Assembly (NCBI RefSeq): GCF_000208865.1 | Contig: NC_018398.1 | Coordinates: 372,001-436,000, forward strand | From: Neospora caninum Liverpool | Lineage: Eukaryota > Apicomplexa > Conoidasida > Eucoccidiorida > Sarcocystidae | Reading direction: 5' to 3' | Length of the DNA stretch: 64,000 nt | Shown: in pieces, positions 33,724 through 46,811 of the stretch | Layout: each line of letters starts with the position of its first letter | Position numbering within the stretch: the stretch's first letter is position 1 | Made by a program: the position numbers and the translations under genes | Notes under the pieces: generated by a model | Told to the model about the DNA's origin: nothing | Databases searched by the model: none | Seen by the model: the letters and a program-made list of their open reading frames with translations, nothing else

Positions 33724-36394
33724 TTTCGGTTTCCACCGGCGCAATCTTCTGCTTTACGAGATATGCGCGGTCTTGCTATTGGCAATTTGCGACCGTGAAC
33801 ATCTTCTAGAGCCATCACACGTTGGCTACGGCTGACCTCGTCTCAACGTGAGAAGCTGCCAGCGGGGCTGTGTCCCTTGCGGGCCTCGGCTAGTTGTGCG
33901 AGCCTCGTGCATCCTTGTCAGTCCCCTGGCGGTCGAGGACGGGAGTGTCTTCCTGTGCACTTTATGTAGAATCACAGGATAGAGGGGGTCTCTGAAAGGC
34001 CGAGCAGTGCTGGATGGGATAAATAGATGGACAGGGGATCTGCCACTATGGAGTAGAAGTTTTGTCACTAATATGTCGTCAGCTCTGTGAAGTCGGTACC
34101 ATGACCTGAAATGGCACCAAGCTTCGGCTAAGCTTGAAGAGGAGCATCTGCATCATCAGGTTAACAATCTCTGTTCGAAGGTGAATCACCCTGCAACAGG
34201 GCAGGTTCTTATGGTGGAAGTCAGTCCCGGAGCCAGCGGGCGCGTGAAACCGTATTGTGCGAGGAACATATGCTCCTTGCTTTTTCCGGACTTGACACAT
34301 GGGGTGGCGAAGTTTCTGTAGACATCGATAATCAACTCGTAGATGCGTCGAGAATTGATTCTCAATCTCGTTTCCACGATTGATCGCAAGTCAAATGGCC
34401 AAATCCATGTTACGACAGAGAGGGACACGCTCGCGACGCCCGCGCCGACGGTACTGCTCCAACGAATCCATTTTGGGATTGCCGTTCAGTGCGGCGTCAC
34501 TTCATGGCAATCTAATCGAGGAGTTGCCTAGCACGGCCAGCGCGTTTAAAGAGTCATTTTCTGTGCTGGTTCAAAAAGATCAACGAGATCTGTAATTTCC
34601 ATTGTCAGGTGGTTGTAGCGAGCCAGAGCAAGTGTGTGCGCTACGGCAGTAGCAGTAGATGGCCGATATACATTTTATGTAGTAGTAAGACTGATAATGC
34701 GACTCAGATCATAACCAATGCTGGGTAAGCATCTTCTAGATACACAACTCTTGCAGCTCAGCGGCTCCCAGACTTCGTTACACTCACAGTAGACACATGA
34801 AGACTGAGTTCTTAGAGGGGTATGAAAAAAAGTTATTCGACGGCAGGTCCATGAAAGCCCCCTCATTATTTATGAGTGGAATATGTTTCACCTCATATGG
34901 ACACTGTATTGCGTCTCCTGCCCTCGAAGAGCGTGGTGGGTCTGGGTTTTACAGATGACCGAGTAGTCAGCATCTAGTACACCGTGAGAAAACACTCCAT
35001 TTGCCCGGCATTCACTTCGCTAGCTATCTTGAGTTTTCTTGAATGAATGAGAAGCATTCCCACCGAGAGGTTGAAAACGACACTTTAAAAAATAAAGTAT
35101 GACCTCTCCCATAGTGCGATGTGCCCTGGACGAGAAACACCGGTGTGCCAGGCGACTTCGCGGCGGACATCTGTACAAAACCTTGCTGCCGTCGTGGGGA
35201 GTTTCGGTTTTGCCTCGGCCATTATTGCTACGTGAATGCACTCCCTGACACGCATGCGGCTGAAATAACTCGTCAAATATGGGCGATTGAAGCTCGAGGT
35301 CTGGTGTGGCTTTATGACATGCACACAGATTCCGCCCGTACCGTCCCAAGAGTCAAACCATGCCCCGTCATTTGACTGTATTCGTCAGCCGGCCTTGCAC
35401 TGTAACACTTCTTCGGAAGATATATGAAGGCCTGCCGCATATGCGGATGCACCCAATAACAGAAAAGACATCTACTCACCAACTCGTGTAGTGTCGAGCT
35501 GCTCATTCGCACCACCAGCTACAGTCCCGTGGATGGACTGCATAGTTGGGCCTCGGCACGAGTGCCCTTTTTCGGTTTCTGGAGTCTTCTGGGACGGCCA
35601 ATGCACTGCGCAGTCACTTCTTTGAAGAATAAGAAACAAGGGCTGTATAAAATTGCTTCAGACCTTCTTCACCCCACTTGTACTGCGGTTCATACTGATG
35701 CGCAACTGGATGAGACAGGTTTCCTTCGATCTCGCCTCCATAAAAGCTAGCAACCTGTTGCCGTAGGGCCGCCGGCAGCGCTGTAGCAACGGAGAGAACG
35801 CACACAAACATCTCCAGTCCACTGAATTGATTTCGCGCGTCTCGACGCGGTGACTCCATCTTAGTACTTTTTTGACTGAAAGTGCGCCTCATCCATGCCA
35901 GTCACCGTCGTCAACACTGGGAGACGGAGCCAGATGCATCTTTCTCCTTTTATACGAGGCGCAAGCATGTCCGATGAAATTCTAGAAGAAACCATCTGAA
36001 GCCAAAATCGCGCTACTATCTCTAGTGGTAGCGTTTCCACATATATCAACGAACAAAGAAAGATGACGCTCCGTTCCTGACGTTCCTGAATTCTAAGAGC
36101 GAACTCGAAACGGACGCACAGTCTAGTACCTTGTCACACCGTTCGCACTCTTCTCTTGCTACCCCTCAGCTATTTCTCGGCGTCATGTCCCACTGGGGGA
36201 GAACCGAGCATTTTCGCCTTCAAAGCCATCACGTATCTCCTCGGACAAACACTCCCTCGAGAAATAGTGGCAGAATCGCAAGGATAGTAGCCCTAGAGTT
36301 CAAGCATCGTACCGAGGTAAACGCGGTGGCGGACTGGGCTACCGTTGTGGCACGTTTTCGACAGATCATAACGCTGCTCACGTTCGGGCACGAA
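33724..36394. other. intergenic region between two secretory genes; one weak small ORF
   Basis: About 2.7 kb between convergent genes, similar in composition to 22.5-33 kb. Open frames are short. The only one I would single out is the minus-strand ORF at 35614-35859, listed separately. Confidence 0.45.
35614..35859 (-). CDS. possible 81-residue secreted protein (weak candidate)
   Basis: The ORF starts MESPRRDARNQFSGLEMFVC in a strong context (AAGATGGAG). A 16-residue polar n-region is followed by a hydrophobic stretch (MFVCVLSVATALPAAL) of signal-peptide type, then a mature part of about 50 residues rich in Tyr, Gln and Glu. It has no domain I recognise and could be chance or one exon of a larger gene. 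It does not overlap any convincing gene. Confidence 0.25.
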   Translation of the reverse strand: MESPRRDARNQFSGLEMFVCVLSVATALPAALRQQVASFYGGEIEGNLSHPVAHQYEPQYKWGEEGLKQFYTALVSYSSKK

Positions 36395-39300
36395 CTACCC
36401 CGACTTACAGACAGAGACGTCAGCATCACGCCGGAGAAGCAATCTTCTTGCAGACAGCATCATCGCATCGGAGTCACCGGATGTGAGCCAACTCATGACT
36501 TTGAGGTAATCCTTTGTGAGGCTGACACTTCCAAGGAGTTGGAGAAGAGAGATCCATCGCGGACCAAAGGTCTCTTGCATTTTTCGGGCGAACGCCTCGG
36601 GAATCATGCCGTGGAAAGTCGCCACCGTTTTTGCTGCTTGTTTCTTCTCGTTCGGCCACTCGGATTCTGCCGATCTCTCGTCTTCCGTGACTCCCTTCTC
36701 TTCTTCGCCGCGCTTCTCCTCTCTACGCTCACTGATCTCTGCCTGCTCCTCGCTGTCTCCCTGGCTACTTCCCTGCTCATCCCCCGCAACTGCAGTATGC
36801 CCCGCTGCCGAGAGCACCCCACTCGTCGGGGGCGCCTCATCGGTGTCGGACGGCGCCGGCGCACTGACTTCACCGACCTTGTGAGCACCCTCTTCGGTGT
36901 GAAGAGCGATGTCGCCGTTTCCAGAATTCGCCTCGCCACTTTCTGCCGCTTCCCCTCTGACAACCTCCCTCGCCTCACGACCTCTCTCGCCCTCAACCGG
37001 CTCAGACGAGTCCGGCGTCTGCGAGCTGCTCACCTGCCTGTCAGGTTGGGTTTTTCTGGGCTCAGGGCCCGCGGACCTCTCTCGTTTGCGCGGCTCTGGG
37101 AGTCGGGCTCCGCGGAGCCCCGGCGAGGTGGTCGGCAAACCGGACACCTGTGCCTCGTCGCTGGTCTCCTGTGTCGATCGGCCTGGCCATTCGGTGAACG
37201 CAAACAGCTCTCGGAGAGCGAGACCTGCTGTGATGCTGTTGGAGACGAACTCGCTTCCTCCCGCACTCGAGGGGTAGCGGATCTCGGGGAAGTTGTAGCA
37301 GAAGTCTTTGGTGAAGTTGAACAAAGGTTCATCTTGACTCATCGAAAGGACGTACTGCTTGACGCAGCGCATGCGCTCGGCGGAGAAGTTCTCGTTCGCA
37401 CGCAGGAGCAACGCATGCGTCTCGGCGAGCTGCTTGTCGTCGATCAGGCTCGGGGTCTTTGCCAGAGTCACATACACCTCCCAATCTTGTTTTAGAGCTG
37501 TCACATACTCGTGCGTCGCCGGTTGGAACAGCGGGCCGCGGTCGCGCATATCTTTTATGGACTGCGGGCACACGGCAGAATGCAAACAAGCTCGCATTCT
37601 CTCGCAGAAACAGGACGGAGCATGCAAACACACAGATGAGCGAGATGACGACCAGCCGCTCAGGGCAGAGAAATGAGATAGAGACGCTTGGAGATCAGTG
37701 AGCAAAAGACATCGCCAGAGACCGGGAAGGAAACGCGAAGCGCCTTGCACCCGAGTTGCAAGCAGACAGACCCGAAACTTTCCAGACAGGAGAAAGGGAA
37801 ATCCAGCGGCGAGGCAGAGACCAGAGCTGTGTCCTTTCGACGAATGCTGGTCAGAGGAAGCGCGCCTCGCGAGACTCACTGAAAGAAATGTTGTGCGAAG
37901 AAAGGGCAACTTGCAAACACATGTAACCCGGCGCATTAGAGAAAACAGCTTGTCTCCACTCACCATGATGGCCAGTTCTGCAAAGTCAGCGCTGCTAATG
38001 AGATCCATTATATGCGCTTGGGCGGCAGCCGAGATTGTCGTTCTGGAGACAGAGACAAAGAAAAGCGAGAGGAAATAGCGGAGACCGAGCTCGATTTGCA
38101 AGAAGGCAAACACAAGGTCCGCGCATGTCCTCCTATACCGCTTTCGTTCCGTCGCCTGTCGATACCGTGTCCCTTCTCTCCACGCGTTTTCCGTCCGTCT
38201 TCGCCCTCTCTCGTCTTCTCCCCTCCGTTTGTCTCTGTGTCCAACGCTCTCAGAGATGCCCGTGCGTCTCTCGCCTTGCGTCTGACCTTCGCATAGCTCG
38301 ACTTGTCTCGCGCGTCCTTCCTCTCCCTTTCCCCCACTCGTTCCCTCCTCTCTCATGCTTTGCTCTCTTCCTCGCGTTCCTCGCATCTTCGCCACGCTCT
38401 TCGCCCGCGCCTGCTCTGTTTCTTACCGATAGACCATGATGGGCACTGCGTGCCGCAGACTTCTGTCGAACGCGCGCCCGTCTTCTCCATCTGCAGCCTC
38501 TTCTTCGCGGGGGACAGGCGTGAGGCGAGCAAAGTTGTTTGCCTTTGGACTCTTCCCCTCTTTCTGCAGCTCCAGATACCTAGAAGGATGGCCGTGCCAC
38601 GGATCGACGGTCTGCTGAATGTCAACCCTTCTGAAATTAACGAAGATGACCGGGAGAGGATCAGAGGCCCCTGCCTTTTGCAAGAAGTAGTCCACGGCGC
38701 GCGAAACTCTCGGCATCAACTGCGTCGCGAGGTCCCCCACAACATCCGGCGAGACTCTCCCCAAAGACAGCGAGGGCAGCTCTACTGCCACCGTCTGGCG
38801 AACGTCCACGTCGTAGGTCAACAAGACAGCTGGAACCGGCGTCGGTTTCGACCGCCCTAGGGTCCTGGCCACAAGAAGACAAGGAGAAAACTGGAACAGC
38901 CACGCATCTGCCGTTCGCCGCGTCTCTCGCGGGCAGTCTCCTGTCTCGCTTCCCGCAAACAGCCCGGCGTATGTCTAGGTGTGGGGGGTAGCGCGACTCT
39001 GCGGAAGCTGCGCGACTGGGGGAACGATCTCGACTCAGCTAAAAAGCCTCGGGGCCTAAGGCGAGACAAACGGGTGACTCACGCCAGCTGGAAAACGCGT
39101 GCTTCGCGTGGAAGAGAGACAGGGCCGTGCGGCGACGGCGGCCGCGAGGGCGCGTGCAGGAACACCCCGAGATTCCGGTCCAGAAACGTGGATGCGCACG
39201 CATCCAAGAGACCCCTGAGAAGACAGGCCGATTCACCAGACACCGTTCCCCACGTAAAAGGAAGACGACGAAGAGCAAGGTCGTTGCCCATCCCCGTAGC

Positions 39301-41214
39301 GTTTTCCTACGAACAGGTGTGGATTTGCACACTGTGTGGCACACATGACCGCCACTGTGCACACGGCAGAGGCAACACGACGCCCCTTTCCCAAGTGGTT
39401 CACGGCGTACCCGTACACACGGACACAAACCGGAATACACAGACACAAAGACATGTTGGATACATACACCTATTTTTCTGATTGGATAGCCGTATTTCGG
39501 CGTATAAATACATATGGAAAGTACGAGCGTGCGCAGCCCATGCACGGCTGGCACAGGCGGGCGGAAGAGCAAGGGCATAAGTCGCCACACGAGACACACA
39601 GGCGGAGCTGGAAGCAAGCAAGTCCAGCTGCGGACAAGGCCGGCGGGGCCTCTCGGGCAGTTACGGGGAACGGCGAGGCGCTCCGAAGACCCTCGAAACG
39701 ACTGCGGAGAGGGGGACGCCGAATCTGGAACGACGAAGAAAACGAGAAAGGACGGACCACGTACCGAGGCGTGGTGACAGAGAAAAAGTAGACAAACGAG
39801 TGAGAGGATCCCAGAGCTTGGAATGCGCCCTGCGAGACTTGAACGAAGTGAGAGGCTGCCTGCTGAGGAGTCCTTTCTGAGCAGAAAGAGACACACAAAC
39901 GAGGACACCTTTTTCGGGACGGCAGCGCGCGACGCGCTCTCGAAGGGACAGAACAGAGAGCGAGGGACACTCAGCGGAACCGCCGAATCGGACGCGCAAG
40001 AAGACTGACGCGGGCGCAGGTTCTTTCGAAGTGTGTTCGCTGCCTCTCCCCTCTCCTCCGTCACACCTGTTCCCTCTCTCGTTTCTGGCACTGCGCGCCT
40101 CCTCTAAGGCATTTCCGCCGTTGCCTTCCTCCCCTGGTTATTCTGTCTCTTTTCTTCCTCTCCAACTCTTCGGTCGCTTCTTCCGTGACCTCCTTTTCCT
40201 CCAGCTTGCCCCGTTGCCTCTCCATCCGGTTCCTTCCCTCGTCTCCCCGCTTTCTTCGTCCACTCTCTGCCTCTGTCGCCACTGTCCCTGCCTCCTCTCT
40301 GCCTAGTTTTCTCTCCAGTCTCCTTCTTCTTTCCGTCCTTCTCTCTCACCAGCGGCGCTGCCAACATTGGAAGGGCGGTCAGCCCACCAGGCGCCGACTT
40401 GCCACGTCGCGGTGGCTTCTCGCGTCACCTTTCTGACTGCGTCGTCGAATTCTCTCTTGACGATTCTTTTGACGAGCTTGAGTTGGACCTCTCGCACCTC
40501 TCGTTCCGCCACTGCCTCGCCTTCGCGTCCTTCCCTCGCAGCGTCTCTCTGCTCCCCGTCCCCTTCACGCCCGTTGCGCGGCTGCTCTGGCGCGCGGACG
40601 CCTCGGCAGTCGCCGAGAGAGCAGGGAGGTACCCAGGCAGAGAAAAGAAATGGCATGGGTACAAAGAGACCTGCGGTCGCCATCGGCCTCGTCATGCTGC
40701 TCCTCAGCTTGTTCCCCGCTGGAAAAGGCCCGCGGGAAAGCAGGTTCAGCAAGGCCGCCATGGCGGGGTACCGCTCGCCGAGGCGCAGCCGCGCGTCCTC
40801 GCCGTACAGTGGCGAGCCGCCCCGCGTGATGCCGCCGGAAGAGACCAGGACATCCTCGACCTGGGCAACGGGAACGACACGGTTGGACACGCCGTGTTTC
40901 CAGCCTTTGAGTTTCGCATGCGAACCCGTCGCAGAGGCGGGAGAGCTCGACCCTTCGCGGGCTGCAGCCTGAACCTCGCGGTGAGGTGCGGGCGCGGGCG
41001 GCGCGGTGTCTGCTTCGCTGGCCAGAGAGGCGAGGGCAGGGAACAGCTCGGGGAGCAAAACGAGAAGGAGAGTCGGCACGAACAGGTGCGCAAAGGCACA
41101 CTTGGAGAAAGGGAAAACGCGAAGAGGCCTTGCGAGGCCCAGGACTCCGCTGCCTCGCGCGGCTGCCGGCGAGCGCGGCGCAGCCAGGTCGGCGCGGGAA
41201 GGCCGGGGCTGCAT
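36395..41214 (-). CDS. secretory protein of unknown family, candidate dense-granule protein (possibly the GRA40 orthologue)
   Basis: Exons, 5' to 3': 41214-40350 (or ending at 40633), 39306-39083, 38865-38428, 38042-37964, 37561-36395; about 925 residues with the long exon 1. The last three junctions agree in phase. The first does not: the strong donor at 40350 is phase 1 while exon 2 must start in phase 0, so either the donor at 40633 (tgg|gtacct, phase 0) or an unseen small exon is used. The start at 41214 (MQPRPSRADL) precedes a delayed hydrophobic core (FVPTLLLVLLPELFPALASLA, residues about 45-65), a signal-sequence layout common in Toxoplasma secretory proteins. RRL tripeptides, the core of the ASP5/TEXEL site, occur in LALRRLPF and SARRLLL. 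The last exon has a long Glu/Ser/Pro-rich disordered segment. From memory, the gene between ubiquitin and V-ATPase B in T. gondii is GRA40; that identity is unverified. Confidence 0.75.
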
Positions 41215-44200
41215 CTCGGCGATCCTTGAGCGCTGACGACTCTCTCCACACCGAAAACGAGAGGAAGTGGAAACCGCGAAGGAAAAGTAGAGACAGGAGA
41301 ACACCGTGCTCCCCGGGAAAACGGAGACGCGCCAGAGAGAACAACTGTCCAGCGACGCCTACCTGCCACGCGAGAGAGTTGGGAACGGATGCGGCGCGCG
41401 TTTTTTGAGTCGCGGCCTCGAGGCTCTGCCGCGCGATTTTCGACGTGCGAATATCGGTCGAAAGAACCCCTGGAAAAGACAAGTTCCTTCTGCAGCACAG
41501 ATGAACGTGGAGAACGCTTGGTGGGCCAAAAACTCTTCCCAGTGACAGTGTGCAACGCGTGCGGCGTGACGCTCCGGCTTCGCTCGCGGCCGACAGAGCG
41601 GCCGCGCGAACGGACCCTCCGCGAAAAGGCCTTCGCGGAAACCCGCTCACGGCCAGGACAGAGGGTCGTCCCGTTGCCTGGGAGGCGAACGCGAATTTTG
41701 CCCGTGAGACACCATCTAGCCGCCAAACTCGCCGAGGTTGACCGCGGAAATACCCGCGAGATTAGAGATTCCCTGGTGGGTGATGTTCGAGCGAAAAATG
41801 CCTCGGCACTTTCCACGCGCGGCAGAGGCTTCGCGGCGCGAGATCCAGTTACACACACACACACACACACGACCGCCTTGGAACTACCCCTTTCGAGCCT
41901 TTTTTCCACGACGAAATCCACGAACTCGCAGCCGGGTGTCGGGGTTGCCACGTCGAAATAAAAAACGACTCAGTCACTCTTGTACCCGCTGGACGTCGGT
42001 TCTCGGACGGCGCGGACTTCGCGAGGGAGAGACGCGCGAGAATCTTGAACGTCGCTCGAAACCGCCGCCCCGCGAAACCGCCACCTGGCCTGCTGATGCC
42101 CGTCGTTCTGCCGACTCCGCGAAAACACGCTTGCGCATACTTCAGTCATCTGTGCAGGAATATATATACACATACGTAGGTACGAGCATCTGTGGATGTC
42201 TGGAGACGAGTACGGGAGTCCGTGTGTATATTGATGTATGGAGATGTGCAAAAAAGCGTGTGTGTTGATGGTTTCCGCTTCAGAACTTGGTTTGATCGCG
42301 GAACGCAGTGCTTCGACACCCGCTGAAGCCTCACTCTTGACCCTCTTCGTAGTCAAACACCTCTCAATGAAACTTCCGGTTCTCCCCAGAACACACCACG
42401 GACGTCGTCATACCTGGACTCACGTCTTGAGACCCCTCCCTCTTTGACCAGCTTGTTGCGCATCTTCCGTCCACTGCCGAGCGCCCACAGCCCTACGAAG
42501 CAACGAAGCCGCTCGCCACAAAATTCACCGTCCCCAGAAGCTGTCCAGGGCGATCTGAAAACCGCATACTTCACGGAAGCCTAAAATTCGCATGTTCGGT
42601 TGACATTTAGCCTTTGTGTAGAGCCATCCAAGATATACATTTTTCTCTGTCGCAGGTTCGGCCTAGTATCCAGTTATACCGTTTGTGGATCGCGTAGCTG
42701 CTGGCACTTTGAGACCAAAATAACGGCGAGAAGGGAAGAGTGCTTCGAAGAAAAGGGATGTTCAGCCGGGAAGTTTCCCCCTGTTGACTCCCCAGGTTCT
42801 GCTACGAACCATAACCAAGTACATGTCGTAACTATATAGAGAACTCCGGTTGGAGTGTTCACCGGCAGAGACCGGGCCAGGGTGGACGGCGAAAGCGAGG
42901 GCGCGTGTAATCTGGAGCCAGCTGCCTCGACGTTTTTTTCGTGAGGCTCCTCTTTGTGTTTCCCCTTTCTTGACCTCGAAATACATATATATGTGATTAT
43001 AGGGTGTACGCGGCAACCTGTTGGTCTCCGATTTTTCTTCCGAGAAAAGCCGAATCAGCTGCAGAGGCGGTTTGCAGTGACACGTCTCCGTCGTATTCTA
43101 GCCCCCTCTGTGTGTCGAAAAGAGGGAGGGTGGCCACGAGTTCCGCTAATATCCCGCAAGGGGAATCTGTTTCTCCGTTTCCGTGCTGTAACGAAGTGTC
43201 TCTCTCCGAGATTTTCCTTCCACTTTTCCTCACGAAAAAATCGCAAAGATCTTCTGGCGAAAACGCGCTCCTTCAGAGAGCAGAAGCCGGGACGCGAAGC
43301 CGGCGACACAGCCGCCCCGGCGCTTGTGTGTGTTGGTGGCGAACCGGCAGAGCACCGAGAGAGCGGGAGCGGGCATGGATTTTTTCTCGATGCCGATCCC
43401 CGAATCTGTGCTTTTTCAAAGCGATTTGCGAACGGGAACTCTACATGCATTTTTAACGGCCTGCGCGCTCGTCACATCCCCTCGGACCTGCAAAAACGCA
43501 CAAGCCGGGGGTTCCTCGTTGGCGACAAAGAGCCTCTTTCCCCGTTTGCGAGCTGCGCGCTCTCTTGCCTCGCACTCTCTCGCGCTCTTCCCTGTGTGCT
43601 GTGTCCCGCTCAGCTTGGCAGGGGGCTGACAGCTGCCGTCTTTCCCCTTCGTTTTTCTTTTTCGCCCGTTGCACAGCGCGTGGTTCGCCTCTCGGTGCGT
43701 CGAAAGCCTGTTCCTTTTGGAGCGCCGCAGCTGCTTTTCCCCGCAATCGATCTTTCCCCCGTTCACATGGGCATTTCGAAAACGCACTTTGGGCCGACGG
43801 CGAGAAAACGACTTTCTGGCTCCTCTCCGCAGCGCACGGCGTCCAGGATCGTATCATGAACGACGAAAACCAGATGTATCTATGCATGTTTCAAGGTTCG
43901 TAGACACACGCGTACACACGCCTCTGTATCTTGTTCGCTGCGCTTCAGAATTTTCGGCCGAGCTGGGAAGTCGCGACAAGGAACTCACAAGCGACTCGCG
44001 GCAAGTGTATTGTACACCGCTGCGACCTCTGTGCGTGTGCTGGCACTGGGGGCGGCGCCTCTCCGACGTTGTCAATCAGTTTTTAAATCCCGCTAGATCG
44101 GTGTGCGAGCCTATCGCCGAGCCCCACTAACTCCGATTCTCTCTTGTGTTGTGCGCCGGAAGCCTCGGTGCGTCGTGAACGCTTGCATTCGTAAAAACAA

Positions 44201-44512
44201 AAAAACGCTCTCGCGGTCCCCCCGAGCAGTTCCTGTCGTTTCTCACGTCTCAAAGGCTCGCGCTTACCGCTCCTTCCCCTCTGCCTCTCCGACCTTTCCA
44301 CATTTCCGCGACGCTCCCTCGTCCCCCTGTCGCGGTTCCGTCTTCTTCGCGTTCTCTCTTTGCCACTCTCGCTGTTTCCCTTCTGTATATTTGCCGGGCC
44401 TTTCGAGTCCCACGCCTTCGTTCCACGCTTCTTGCTTGTCACTTTTCGTTTCTGCGGTACCCCTGCTTTGCTTTTCTCCCCGACTCTTTTCTCGTTCCGG
44501 AAAACGCGGAGA
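41215..44512. promoter_or_regulatory. divergent interval between the secretory gene and V-ATPase subunit B
   Basis: About 3.3 kb with promoters and 5' UTRs expected at both ends. The sequence is GC-rich with few stops, so several long frames appear on both strands (for example minus 40746-41951 and plus 42954-43859), but none has a domain or coherent exons. A short (CA)n tract lies at 41851-41870. Confidence 0.4.
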
Positions 44513-46811
44513 ATGGCGGCACAGGCAGCAAAGGCCGACGCTGCGATGGCGCATGCAGCGGCGGCGTCCCGCGACTACCGCGTCGCTCCTCGCCTCGACT
44601 ACCGAACGGTGGCAGGCGTCGAAGGGCCGCTCGTCATTCTGGATGATGTGAAGTTTCCCATGTACAAAGAGATTGTGAACATCCACCTCGGAGATGGATC
44701 CGTCAGAGAGGGACAGGTACGCCAAACGGAGGCGAGCCGCCGCGTGCACGATCCCCTGAGTCTGTACAGGGACCGCCTCGCCCAACTTTACGTGTGCACC
44801 TGAACACGTCGCAAGGCGCATTCTTGCCTTCACAGGATGGAAATATTTGCATATATTTGCACGATGTATATACATAAAATACACACGCGCGTGCACGCTT
44901 ATTCTCGTCGGTACATGCATAGATGCATAATATGTATATATGTGCGTATTTATGCATGTTTCCCTCGGGGGAGTATGTACGTGTCCATTTAAGCTTCGTC
45001 ACGTGGCCGTTTGCCGTGTATATGCTTTCCTCGCAGTATGTTTATGGCGTTTCGGGGAAGGAGTGTCTTTGCTGCTGGGCGTTGACGGGAGTTGTCTTGG
45101 TTGCGTTCGTGAGCATTTTCAGGTCTTGGAGGTCCGCGGAAAGCGCGCGGTGGTTCAGGTGTTTGAGGGGACTTCTGGAATCGATACGCGGCAATGCCAC
45201 GCAGAGTTCACCGGGGACGTCTTGAAGATGCCAATCAGCGAGGAGATGCTGGGGCGAGCTTTCAACGGGAGCGGGAAGCCGATTGACCGGGGCCCGCGCG
45301 TTCTCGCCGAGGAATTCCTCGACATCGACGGCTGCCCCCTCAATCCGCAGTGTCGTGTGTATCCCAAGGAGATGATTCAGACGGGGATCTCTGCGATCGA
45401 CGTGATGAACAGCGTCGTCCGAGGCCAAAAGATTCCGCTTTTCTCGGCTGCCGGGTTGCCGCACAACGAGATTGGCGCTCAGATATGCAGGCAGGCGAGT
45501 CTGGTGGCGGGGAAAGACGTGAAGGACCACTCGGACGAGAACTTCGCGGTCGTCTTTGGCGCGATGGGCGTGAACATGGAGACGGCGCGATTCTTCCGCC
45601 AGGACTTCGAGGAGAACGGCAGCATGGAGCGCGTCGCGCTCTTTCTGAATCTCGCGAACGATCCGACAATCGAACGCATCATCACCCCCCGCCTCGCTTT
45701 GACCACCGCCGAGTACCTCGCCTATGAGCGGGAAATGCACGTCTTTGTTATCCTCACAGACATGACGGCGTACGCTGACGCGCTCCGCGAAATCTCCGCC
45801 GCGAGAGAAGAAGTCCCTGGGCGACGCGGTTACCCCGGCTACATGTACACGGACTTGTCGATGATCTACGAACGCGCTGGACGCGTCGAGGGCCGCAACG
45901 GCTCCATCACGCAGTTCCCTATCCTCACCATGCCGAACGACGACATCACGCACCCCGTGCCCGATCTTACTGGGTACATTACAGAGGGACAAATCTTTGT
46001 CGACCGTGGGCTCCACAACCGACAAATCTATCCCCCGATCAACGTCTTGCCTTCCCTCAGTCGACTCATGAAATCCGGCATTGGCCGAGGCATGACTCGC
46101 GAAGACCACCCCCAAGTTTCCGACCAGGTACACAGAAAAGGGAAGAGAGAAAAGCGGAGAGGGGGGGGCGGAAAGGGGAAGAAAAAAGAATAACGGGAGA
46201 GAGGGAGAGGGGAGACACGCAGTCGTTGATACAGAGAGATGACTGGTTTAGTGTGCGCTGCGTTTTCGGCCTGCTTTCAAGGGCGGGCGGGTTCACGAAT
46301 GCGCCGGCGCCTCGGCCGTGACGCGCGCCTGACCGCTGTGCCTCGCATCTCCCTACACACCTGTTTCCGTCCTGTGAACACGTGAGATTCCCGAATGCAC
46401 GGAGACATACATATACATATGTGCAGATACTGTATTTATGCAGGAATCTTGACGTATATGTGTCTTCAGCGCACCTTGTCCCTGTGTCTTTTCTGTGTGT
46501 AGCTGTATGCGAACTATGCGATCGGGCAGGACACGCGGGCGATGAAGGCTGTTGTTGGCGAGGAGGCTCTTTCGCCAGACGATTTGTTGTATCTGGAATT
46601 CACCGACAAGTTCGAGAACCGGCTCCTCACCCAAGGCCCGTACGAGAACCGGTCCATCTTCCAGTCTCTGGACATTGCCTGGGAACTGCTGCGTATCTTC
46701 CCCGAAGACATGCTGAAGAAAATCAAGGAAGAAGAACTCCGCAAATACTACCCGCGCGACAAGTACCTGGAGGAGCAGGAACGCAACGACAAACGCGTAC
46801 CGCCTTCATGA
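44513..46811 (+). CDS. ATP6V1B: V-type H+-ATPase subunit B (V1 sector)
   Basis: Three exons, 44513-44716, 45123-46127 and 46503-46811, all phase 0, give 505 residues, normal for the family. Subunit B is the non-catalytic nucleotide-binding partner of subunit A in the V1 ring that drives proton pumping into acidic organelles and, in Toxoplasma, across the plasma membrane. Landmarks: the beta-barrel ([20 protein letters not shown]), [33 protein letters not shown] where subunit A would carry a P-loop, [40 protein letters not shown], and the ATPase alpha/beta signature region [13 protein letters not shown]. The C-terminal helical domain is in exon 3 and ends RNDKRVPPS. The start has a good context (GAGAATGGCG), and residues 1-20 form an Ala-rich leader. 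No key residue appears missing. Confidence 0.98.

Noticed and set aside
36131..37495. 454-codon plus-strand open frame
   Set aside because: It lies antisense to the last exon of the minus-strand secretory gene, has no domain, and is explained by the GC-rich, stop-poor coding strand opposite.
39039..40091. 350-codon minus-strand frame overlapping exon 2 of the secretory gene
   Set aside because: Splicing from this frame into exon 38865-38428 gives an immediate stop, whereas the alternative frame ends in phase 2 and joins cleanly.
40565..41951. two long minus-strand frames overlapping exon 1 of the secretory gene
   Set aside because: Out of frame with the signal-bearing exon, no domains, compositional by-products of high GC.
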